A stretch of DNA of 8,993 nt from Geminicoccaceae bacterium (GTDB lineage Bacteria; Pseudomonadota; Alphaproteobacteria; Geminicoccales; Geminicoccaceae). Of this stretch, positions 1 through 5,931 are shown piece after piece. The stretch lies in assembly GCA_030824835.1 (NCBI GenBank), contig JAPJRA010000104.1, positions 1 to 8,993 on the forward strand. Direction: 5' to 3'. The notes under the pieces are model-generated. The model did no database searches, was not told where the DNA came from, and saw nothing but the letters and a program-made list of their open reading frames with translations. A program made the position numbers and the translations under genes. How positions within the stretch are numbered: the stretch's first letter is position 1; each line of letters starts with the position of its first letter.

Positions 1-1
1 G

Positions 2-748
2 ACCCGAAACCTGCGCGGCGGTCGGTTTCTGCTGGTTGTCGCCGGAGACGGCATTCGCGAGGACATCACTGGCCTGACGGAACTCATCAATCGCAATTCC
101 GCTCTCGGATTCTCGTTCGGCTTGGTCGAACTCGCCCTCTACGATCTCGGCGACCAACGGGTTGTCGTGCAGCCACGGGTGCCGGTGCGCAGTCAGGTGA
201 TCGAGCGCAATGTCATGGTCCTGCCGGGTGGCGACATTCTGGTCGACACCCACACTCGTGCCGCGGAGCCCGAGCTGGAGACCAGGAACGCGGAAAGGGC
301 TCAGGGCGATTCGAAGCAAACAGCCTATCGCCAATGGTGGGCGCCCATCGTGGCCATGCGCTTCGACGACCCGGACCAGGACCCGCCGCGGGTCCATTGG
401 CCGAACCATGTCCGGGTCCAACTACCCTGTCCGAAGGTCTGGATCACGGCCTATCGCAACGATGCGACGCGCGGCAGCAGCGGGGTCTTCCTAGCGGGTC
501 GGGAGCAGGAGCGCGAACGTGTGCTGGGATTGCTGGAGCCGCTGGACGAACTGGCAGGCCTGCTCCCCGAATCGACCTCTGTTCGAAACGGAACGGCAGC
601 CGGAAAGCGCTCGCTATACACCGAGCGCGTCAATTCTAGTTTTATCTCGGACGATGACTGTCGCGAGTGGCTCACGGCATCGCTCAACCAATACGTAAAT
701 GTCCTGAGACCACGCCTGAAACAAATAATGAGCGCGCCTAGTGTATAG
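2..748 (+). CDS. Conserved protein of unknown function, C-terminal part (5' end outside window)
   Basis: The frame is open from the left edge to TAG at 746-748 and gives 248 visible residues, so the gene starts upstream of the window; the first ATG inside it (position 122) falls within the conserved stretch and is not the true start. Near the visible N-terminus I see GDGIRED, then a segment ending NRNSALGFSFGLVELALY, then QPRVPVRSQVIERNVMV. This pattern recalls a widespread bacterial family of cytoplasmic proteins annotated only as hypothetical, and I cannot name a domain with confidence. There is no signal peptide or membrane segment in the visible part. The C-terminal third is charged and more variable. 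Towards its end the gene uses AT-richer codons than the rest of the window and the sequence just after it is AT-rich, which may hint at a separate origin. Reality of the gene is likely; its function is unknown. Confidence 0.75.
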   Translation, partial: TRNLRGGRFLLVVAGDGIREDITGLTELINRNSALGFSFGLVELALYDLGDQRVVVQPRVPVRSQVIERNVMVLPGGDILVDTHTRAAEPELETRNAERAQGDSKQTAYRQWWAPIVAMRFDDPDQDPPRVHWPNHVRVQLPCPKVWITAYRNDATRGSSGVFLAGREQERERVLGLLEPLDELAGLLPESTSVRNGTAAGKRSLYTERVNSSFISDDDCREWLTASLNQYVNVLRPRLKQIMSAPSV

Positions 749-1058
749 ATGGCAACTCAAAATTTGCGAGATGGAGGCAGTTCCTCACTCGCCACGATTT
801 CGGCGTTTGTCGATGCCACTGTCGTCGGTAGCTGACCGGAGGCTTTAGTAGCATGGCGTCTGTGCCGTGGTCTCGGTGTCGGCAAACGAGCCTGCGACCA
901 CCGCGTGGGCGGTGGTCGCATATTTCTAATGCGGGCTATCGCCCACGGGAATAGGTGCTCCCCCGACTGCGATTGAGCAGCTTGGAGATCGCCGCCTGTG
1001 CATCATGCGGTGGGAAGACGGCCTTTGGTTCATCTATCATCGCCTGATAGGCCTGGCC
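749..1058. other. 310-bp intergenic stretch between convergent genes
   Basis: It lies between the stop of the left-hand gene and the stop of the esterase gene. It holds the 893-920 hairpin, a 28-residue in-frame run directly after the first stop (749-835, start codon adjacent to the stop, no homology recognised), and a 34-codon minus-strand frame at 936-1040. That last frame begins shortly after, and in phase with, the esterase stop and lacks a clear ribosome binding site. I see no RNA gene and no convincing coding region. Confidence 0.5.
893..927 (+). terminator. Perfect 12-bp stem hairpin followed by short T-rich run
   Basis: The 12 bases TGCGACCACCGC at 893-904 are followed by a 4-base loop and their exact reverse complement at 909-920, then TATTTCT. 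It lies about 145 bases past the stop of the left-hand gene and about 130 bases past the stop of the convergent esterase gene, which fits a shared transcription stop. The T tract is short and interrupted, so termination on the plus strand is plausible but not strong; the minus strand has no T tract after the stem. Confidence 0.5.
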
Positions 1059-1937
1059 TCACGCCAATCGACACGCGTAGCTGACGGCGCTGATGAAGCG
1101 CAGGCTCAGGCTGGCCGAGGCGGGGACCAGCGACATGTGGCCCTCGCCTTCGAACAGTGTGAACGCCGCGTCGAGATGGGGTCGCCCCAGGGCGTTCAGC
1201 CGGTCGACCAGGTGGCGTGCCTGATCGATCATGCGAAACTCGAGCAGGCGGGCCTCCGTCTCGGCCGCATGCGCACTGCCTCGCTCGTAAGGTGCGAGCT
1301 TCTGCTCATACTCCCCGGCGGTCACCAGCAGGCGGATCGGGCCGTGTGTCGCGTCGGCCGCGAATCTGGCCTCCTCGAAGGTGATCGCCGGCTCGCCCCA
1401 GGTGATCGACGGGTTGGCCGGCACATAGGTCTGGAAGCGCTCGGGCCGGGTGAACAGCACGTGCAGCGCGAACAGGCCGCCGAAGGAATGGCCGAACAGG
1501 GTCTGACGGCTGGGATCGGTCGGATACGCGCTCGCGATCAGCGGCTTCAGGTCGGTCTCGATGAAGTCCAAGAACCGATCGGCGCCGCCCATGGGGTAGG
1601 GCAGGCGGTGGGCGCGGTGCTGCTCCGGGCCGCCGGGCAACGCTGCCGGCGTGTAGTCGAAGCCCCGCCGGACGCCATCGAAGGCCTGCTCGGTGGGGTA
1701 GCCGATGCCGACGACGACCATCGGCATCACGCCGGTGCCGCCGCGCCAGATCGACAGCACGGCCATCGTCTGCGCCATGGTGAGGAAGCTCGAGTTCGCA
1801 TCCAGCATGTAGAGCACGGGAAAGCCGTCGGGCGGAGGCTCCTCCGCGGGCGCGGCAACGAAGATGCGGTAGGCCTCGCCGCTGACGCTCGCATGGAGCG
1901 TCCGCACGGAGGTGCCGGGCAGGGCCTGCGGGGTCAT
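1059..1937 (-). CDS. Alpha/beta-hydrolase, putative siderophore-type esterase (Fes/IroE/BesA-like, esterase PF00756 family)
   Basis: The protein has 292 residues when started at the ATG at 1937. That ATG overlaps the TGA of the upstream PLP gene as ATGA, so translational coupling is likely; a longer frame from 2012 would run inside the upstream gene and is not preferred. Features seen: VLYMLDAN near residues 41-48, typical of the family's first core strands; the nucleophile elbow GHSFGG with Ser151; a probable acid in TAGEYE (Glu209); and the catalytic His in EGEGHMS (His267). No signal peptide is visible, so it is probably cytoplasmic. Relatives hydrolyse ester bonds in ferri-siderophores (enterobactin, bacillibactin) or short acyl esters. 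Remnants of siderophore transfer, export and TonB genes nearby support a siderophore role, but that is inference. Length is normal for the family and no lesion is seen. The substrate is undetermined. Confidence 0.85.
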   Translation of the reverse strand: MTPQALPGTSVRTLHASVSGEAYRIFVAAPAEEPPPDGFPVLYMLDANSSFLTMAQTMAVLSIWRGGTGVMPMVVVGIGYPTEQAFDGVRRGFDYTPAALPGGPEQHRAHRLPYPMGGADRFLDFIETDLKPLIASAYPTDPSRQTLFGHSFGGLFALHVLFTRPERFQTYVPANPSITWGEPAITFEEARFAADATHGPIRLLVTAGEYEQKLAPYERGSAHAAETEARLLEFRMIDQARHLVDRLNALGRPHLDAAFTLFEGEGHMSLVPASASLSLRFISAVSYACRLA

Positions 1938-2830
1938 GCGACAAACTGGGTTCCGGCCGGCTCGCGGGTAGGGCGCGTCGCTCGGCTCGGGGCCTGCCTC
2001 AGGTCGGCCCACAGGCTTTCCGGGCTGTCCAGCTCGACATGCAGGCGGACCGTGCGGGGGCTGATGCCGAAGCGGGCGAACGAGTTGGCGCCGGGCGACT
2101 GCTGCTGGGCCGCGAAGGCGGGCACCACCAAGCTCTCGCGGCCGCCCCAGCTGACGCCGAGCCGGAACAGACGGAGGCTGTCGACGAAGGCCGGCACATC
2201 GATGCTGGCGTCGACATCAAAGGCGAAGAGGCCCGAATACCCGGTGAGCGTCGCTCGGCCGGGATGGTTGTGCCAGGCGCGATGGCGGACCTGCTCCACC
2301 TGGGGATGGCGCTGGAGGCACTCGGCCACGGCGAGGCCGGACGACATATGCTGCGCCAGCTGCAGCGGCAGCGTGCGCAGGCCACGGATGAGCAGCCAAG
2401 CCTCCAGCGGCGACAGCTTCGCACCGAGATAGGGGTAGGTGCGCAGATTGATCTGCACGATCAGCAGTGCCGCGCCGACGACCACGCCCGCCACCGTGTC
2501 GCTGTGGCCGCCCAGATGTTTCAACGCCGCATGCAGCACCCGATCAGGCCCCTGGGCGATCGGCTTCTGGAATAGGGGCGTGGCCCAGCTGTTGTCGATG
2601 ACCGTGAGCACGCCCTCGGCCCGGGCGAGCTGCGCGAGCCTTCCCACATCCTGGAGCTCGAACACCATCGAGGATGGGCTCTCCAGGTAGAGCAACCTGG
2701 CGCGGGGCAGCGCCTCGACCACGGCCGCGGGATCGGACCGGTCGACATCGTCGATGAGGATCCTCAGCGGCCGCAGGAGCTTCTCGAACAGCTTGTAGGC
2801 GTCGCTGTAGACATGCCGGATCGTGACCAT
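1934..2830 (-). pseudogene. Cystathionine beta-lyase (MetC)-type PLP enzyme, N-terminally truncated
   Basis: From ATG 2830 the frame encodes 298 residues matching the C-terminal three quarters of Cys/Met-metabolism PLP enzymes (normally about 390-400 residues). Visible family features: VYSDAYKLF at the start, ESPSS at 50-54, the PLP-nitrogen-binding Asp in VIDNSWATP (Asp79), the Schiff-base lysine in LKHLGGHSD (Lys104), and GVSWGG at 225-230. The residue before the lysine is Leu where Thr is usual. The first roughly 95 residues are absent; in this fold they supply PLP-phosphate contacts to the partner subunit, so the product is probably inactive. Homology stops near 2836-2845, where a truncated acyltransferase begins on the other strand. 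The same frame stays open to 3769, but that part is only antisense of the MATE gene. The 3' end overlaps the esterase start. Native role would be cystathionine cleavage or a related C-S lyase or gamma-synthase reaction. Confidence 0.8.
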
Positions 2831-3154
2831 GCGGTCGGTCCCTACTACGACGCCCACGACTACGATCGCGGCTGGCACGTCCTGGTCGGCGAGGATGCGT
2901 TCCGTGGCAAGCCATGGGTCAGCGCCTGGCTGCCGTCGCTGATGCATTTCATGTTCCTGGACGACCCGCGCACGCAGCGAGTCGTGGGCGAGCCCGCAGC
3001 GAATCACGCCCAGCAGATCCGCAACCTCGACCGCTCGGGATTCGCCAAGGTCAAGCACGTCGACTTCCCGCACAAGCGGGCGCTGCTGGTGCAGCTGCTG
3101 CGCAAGCACTTCTTCGCCGACCGGCTGTGGGCCCCGGACAATGCCGGTGCCTGA
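2831..3154 (+). pseudogene. Siderophore N-acyltransferase (IucB/RhbD-type GNAT), C-terminal fragment
   Basis: About 107 residues read from 2831 to TGA 3154 match the C-terminal half of acyltransferases that acylate N-hydroxylated lysine, ornithine or diamine during hydroxamate siderophore synthesis. Seen: DYDRGWHVLVGEDAF, AWLPSLMHFMFLDDP, the acyl-CoA-binding region around RTQRVVGEP, then NLDRSGFAKV and the typical close DFPHKRALL. The whole N-terminal part (roughly 90 residues or more) is missing, and the 5' boundary abuts the truncated PLP gene head-to-head. An ATG at 2813 gives an open frame, but it lies in sequence belonging to the PLP gene, so I do not regard it as a native start. The downstream MATE start overlaps this frame's stop by 14 bases, showing the original operon order. 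The fragment is probably non-functional. Confidence 0.8.
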
Positions 3155-4111
3155 GACGGCCGTGGCACCGCTGGATCTGGGCAACCCGCGGCTACGCCGG
3201 CTGATCGTCCGTCTCGCGCTGCCGACGGTGGCGGGGCTGGCCATCAATGCCCTGCACCACGTGGCCAATGCCGCCTTCATGGGTATGCTCGGGCCGACCG
3301 AGATTGCCGTGGTCAGCATCATCGTGCCGGTCTTCGTCGTGATCGCGGCGCTCGGCGAAGATCTGGGCATCGGCGCGACCACGGCGATCGGCCGGCATCT
3401 CGGTGGCGGATCGCGCGGCCGTGCAAGCGCCACCGCCACGACCGTGCTGGCGCTGACGGTCCCGCTCGGAATTGCTCTCTCGCTGGTGCTGCTGTGGCGG
3501 CTGAAATCGATTCTCGGCATCCTCGACGCCACGGTCACGGTTCTGCCCGAGGCCAGCCGGTATGCGGGCATCCTCGGCCTCGCCTGCGTTCTGTTGCTGG
3601 CCCAGCAGCTGTGCGACTTCATCGCGATCGCCGAAGGCAACACCCGGTTCGGCATATGGAACCTGCTGGCGGCTTTCTCGCTCAACATCGTCCTCGATCC
3701 GATCCGATCCTGATCTTCGGCTTCGGTCTCGGCGTCGCCCGGGCGGCCGTGGCCACCATCGTCTCGCAAATCGCGGCGCTCTTGGCCTACGTCGTCTATT
3801 TCCGTAACGGCTGGGACGTGGTCCGGGTGCGGTGGCGGCTACTGCGACCGGATCCGCGTCTGCTCAGGCCGGTCCTCGCGGTTGGCGTGCCAGCCACCTT
3901 CCGGGGGCTGATAGCGGCCCTGTCACTCGCTGCCATCTACGGTGCCGCCAGCCCAAACGGCAGCGACGAGGTACTGGCCGGGGTAGGAATCGCGCTTCGG
4001 CTGGTGGCGCTGGGCACGCTGCCTATCATCGGCTTCTGTCTCGGCGCCCAGCCCGTGCTGAGCTTCGCCTGCGGCGCCGGGAATTTCGCGCGCATGCTCG
4101 GTGCGCTGCGT
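3141..4111 (+). pseudogene. MATE-family efflux transporter, frameshifted and 3'-truncated
   Basis: The start ATG at 3141 overlaps the acyltransferase end. Residues 1-187 are a clear MATE N-half: RLIVRLALPTVAGLAINAL, VANAAFMGMLGPTEIAVVS, and GATTAIGRHLGGG followed by hydrophobic helices. At 3696-3710 the sequence GATCC occurs three times; removing one copy restores LDPILIFGFGLG, a standard MATE motif. As it stands, the frame ends at TGA 3711-3713. The second half continues in frame 2 through VATIVSQIAALLAYVVYF, LAVGVPATFRGL and LPIIGFCLGAQPVLSFACGAG, and stops matching at about ARMLGALR (4111). About 320 of the expected 440-460 residues are present and the last helices are gone. MATE exporters beside siderophore acyltransferases are commonly assigned to siderophore export. 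Two independent lesions make this a pseudogene. Confidence 0.85.
3696..3710 (+). repeat. (GATCC)x3 short tandem repeat causing the MATE frameshift
   Basis: Three uninterrupted GATCC units occupy 3696-3700, 3701-3705 and 3706-3710. With two units the frame reads through as LDPILIFGFG; with three it shifts and meets TGA at 3711. This is the signature of a slipped-strand 5-base duplication. Confidence 0.9.
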
Positions 4112-4460
4112 CCACGGCGCTGCCGACCATCACGGACCAAGCGACGTTACCCGCACCGCAGAGCAAGGCGGTCGCAACTGCGGTGGCCCAGCCACCTGCA
4201 CCACCGCCGCGGACGGTGAAGGCTACGGAGCCGCCAGCGCTACGACGGCCCAAGCATGCGCCGCGGCCGGCGATGGTGACGACAGCGGATCCGGGGGCGG
4301 CGGTCGGCAAGTCCGACGCCACGGCAGCGCCCGATTCCGGCAGCGGCAACCAATCGGCGGGTGGCGGGAAGTGGGCGACTGCCATGACTATCTCGCCGCG
4401 CTCGCCGCCTGGCTGCAGCGCCACAACCAATATCCGCAGCAGGCGCGAGCCTGCGGCGAG

Positions 4461-4463
4461 TAG
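4461..4463 (+). other. In-frame TAG in tonB remnant (first)
   Basis: The TAG follows GE and precedes GTVLLRF, where TonB proteins usually have Gln or a similar residue. A single C-to-T change of CAG explains it. Confidence 0.7.
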
Positions 4464-4619
4464 GGGACGGTCCTGCTAAGGTTCACGATCGACCGCCATG
4501 GCCGGGTGCTGGCGTGGCGGATCGATCGCGGTTCCGGGTCGGCAGCGCTCGATCGCGAGATCGGGACGATGATGCAGCGGGCGGAGCCGCTGCCTCCGAT
4601 ACTGGACGCGATGGCGCAG

Positions 4620-4622
4620 TAG
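4620..4622 (+). other. In-frame TAG in tonB remnant (second)
   Basis: The TAG lies between MAQ and QLKLAVPIRF, inside the last strand region of the TonB C-terminal domain. After it the frame stays clean to TAA 4662-4664. Confidence 0.7.
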
Positions 4623-4784
4623 CAGCTCAAGCTGGCCGTGCCGATCCGCTTCCGCCTGCGCTAAGGTAAGGCTCCGCGGTACCGAGCTACGGTAACAGAC
4701 ACGCTAACCATCCCACGCCCGCCTCGATTCGTAGAGTCGGCCGCAACGGCACCTCGGTGCAGAGCGGAACGGGATGTCACCCAC

Positions 4785-4958
4785 ATGGTCACCGCAGTCT
4801 CGGTCTATCGCAACGGTCACGGCGAGCTGTTCTACCGGACATCGCCCACCGACGGTCGCACCGGCAGCTACCGGATCGAGGCGGCGAGCGATGCCGATCT
4901 CGATGCCTGGCTCGAGGTCAACGGCTTCCTGCCGGCACCGGCCGTGCGCGCCGCCTGA
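4785..4958 (+). CDS. Small hypothetical protein, 57 residues
   Basis: The frame runs from ATG 4785 to TGA 4956-4958 and encodes 57 residues. A GGGA tract at 4771-4774 lies about ten bases before the ATG and is a weak candidate ribosome binding site. The sequence is protein-like: VTAVSVYRNGHGELFYR, then SYRIEAASDADLDAWLEVNGF, suggesting a small soluble acidic alpha/beta protein with no membrane segment. I recognise no family. The frame is also open upstream of the ATG, so it could be the tail of a longer, degraded gene following the tonB remnant. It converges on the lipoprotein hydrolase gene and their 3' ends overlap by 91 bases, so at least one of the two ends may be altered. Confidence that it is expressed is moderate. 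Confidence 0.45.
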   Translation: MVTAVSVYRNGHGELFYRTSPTDGRTGSYRIEAASDADLDAWLEVNGFLPAPAVRAA

Positions 4959-5848
4959 GCCGCGGTCGGGCAACGCCCATCGGTGACGGTCGGCGGATGG
5001 CGCAGGAACGCGTCGGCATCGTCCAGAACGGGCGCCACGAACCGCAACGGGGCGGCCAAGGCGGCCACGAGGCCGACATGGGCGACCCCAGGATATCGGC
5101 GCAGCTGTACCGGCGCCCCGACCGCCAGCAGCGCGTTGGTCAAGCGCTCACTGTTGCCGGGGTCGACGGTATGGTCGTCCTCGCCGGTGGCCACCAGCAA
5201 GGGTGGTGCTGCTGGCGTCACGTGGTTGATCGGCTGTGACCCCGGGCTTGCCGGCCCCGGCCCGAAGATCTGTTCCAGTGTGGCATCATGCAGGGGCAGG
5301 AAGTCATAGGGGCCGGCCAGGCCAACGGCACCCTCGATCAGCTGGCAGGATACCTGATCGTGGGCTCCCAGCCAGCGCGGATCCAGGCTCAGCATCACCG
5401 CCAGGTAGGCGCCCGCCGAGTGGCCGGCGAGATAGATGGGCCGCGTCGGCTGCTGCGCGTGCAGCCATGCCACCGCCGCCGCGGCGTCCTCCAGGAACAG
5501 CGGGTAGCGGACCTCCGGGTAGAGCCGGTAGTCGGGGATGGCGGTGACGTAGCCGCGGGCCGTGAACGCCTGGCCGACGAATCGGTACGTCGCCTTGTCC
5601 CCGCTCTCCCAGTTGCCGCCATAGAAGAAGACCACCAGCGGCGCATCGGCAGGAGCGTCTTCCGGCGCATAGAGGTCGAGATGCTGGCGTGGCTCGGGAC
5701 CGTAAGCGAGATCGTGCTGGACCTGGTAGCCGTGGCTGGGCGTCAGCGCGTCGAGTACCGCCGCCCCGGAACAGGCGGCAAGACAGGAGGCCAGGGCGAG
5801 CATGGCCAGCGGGGCGGTAACCCCTCGTAGCGAAACATGGTACTTCAT
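4868..5848 (-). CDS. Lipoprotein alpha/beta-hydrolase (carboxylesterase, BD-FAE-like)
   Basis: The protein has 326 residues from ATG 5848. A signal peptide with hydrophobic core APLAMLALASCLAAC carries a lipobox LAAC, with the lipidated Cys at residue 26, so it should be an exported lipoprotein. Catalytic features: the oxyanion-hole region FFYGGNW (74-80), the nucleophile elbow GHSAGA with Ser144, an acid in GEDDHTVD (Asp225 likely), and the base in VAHVG (His257). DYRLYPEVRYP is typical of carboxylesterases of this type, which act on small esters or arylformamide-like substrates; the actual substrate is unknown. The recognisable fold ends near residue 286. The remaining 40 residues are low-complexity Ala/Ser/Arg-rich and antisense to the small ORF at 4785-4958, suggesting that the original stop was lost. 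It lies 83 bases downstream of the dehydratase gene on the same strand, so cotranscription is possible. Confidence 0.85.
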   Translation of the reverse strand: MKYHVSLRGVTAPLAMLALASCLAACSGAAVLDALTPSHGYQVQHDLAYGPEPRQHLDLYAPEDAPADAPLVVFFYGGNWESGDKATYRFVGQAFTARGYVTAIPDYRLYPEVRYPLFLEDAAAAVAWLHAQQPTRPIYLAGHSAGAYLAVMLSLDPRWLGAHDQVSCQLIEGAVGLAGPYDFLPLHDATLEQIFGPGPASPGSQPINHVTPAAPPLLVATGEDDHTVDPGNSERLTNALLAVGAPVQLRRYPGVAHVGLVAALAAPLRFVAPVLDDADAFLRHPPTVTDGRCPTAAQAARTAGAGRKPLTSSQASRSASLAASIR

Positions 5849-5931
5849 GGCCCGAACATAGAGCGGCCGCTCGTGCCGCCAACCCGGGCCAGCCTCGCCG
5901 ACCGTTACCGCCGGTCTCGCCTGCAGGTCGC

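Larger units (their letters stand above)
4112..4664 (+). pseudogene. TonB energy transducer, 5'-truncated with frameshift and two in-frame stops
   Basis: In frame 1 from about 4112 there is a Pro/Ala-rich periplasmic-spacer sequence (PAPQSKAV, QPPAPPPRTV, PPALRRPKHAPRPA) followed by a Gly/Ser-rich stretch ending GGGKW. The reading then has to shift to frame 3 near 4360-4385 to continue as DYLAALAAWLQRHNQYP, the start of the TonB C-terminal domain. In that frame the match goes on to VLLRFTIDRHGRVLAWRIDRG, AALDREI, AEPLPPI and the ending LAVPIRFRLR with TAA 4662-4664. Two TAG codons interrupt it (4461-4463 and 4620-4622), the first where QG is usual. The cytoplasmic start and membrane anchor helix are missing, lost at the junction with the MATE gene. 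TonB couples the inner-membrane proton motive force to outer-membrane siderophore receptors, so it fits the siderophore context. It is non-functional as it stands. Confidence 0.85.

Noticed and set aside
1005..2432. 475-residue open frame on the plus strand
   Set aside because: It is antisense to the esterase and PLP genes, rich in Arg/Gly/Ala, with no family motif. It is a by-product of high GC codon bias.
3696..3710. Active phase-variable switch for a siderophore exporter
   Set aside because: Only three units are present and the gene also lacks its 3' third, so switching could not restore a full transporter.
2837..3769. N-terminal 300 residues of the 611-residue minus-strand frame continuous with the PLP gene
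   Set aside because: This part is the antisense of the acyltransferase and MATE remnants and has no PLP-enzyme similarity. Real similarity begins only near 2836.
4026..4430. 134-residue minus-strand frame with Gly/Ala-rich sequence
   Set aside because: It is the complement of the MATE end and the Pro-rich TonB spacer; low complexity and no motif.
2831..4664. Transposon or insertion sequence as the cause of the rearrangement
   Set aside because: I found no transposase remnant, terminal inverted repeats or target duplication at either junction. Simple deletions explain the arrangement.
4681..4700. Possible terminator after the tonB remnant (TACCG ... CGGTA)
   Set aside because: The stem is only 5 bp with a 5-base loop and there is no T tract.
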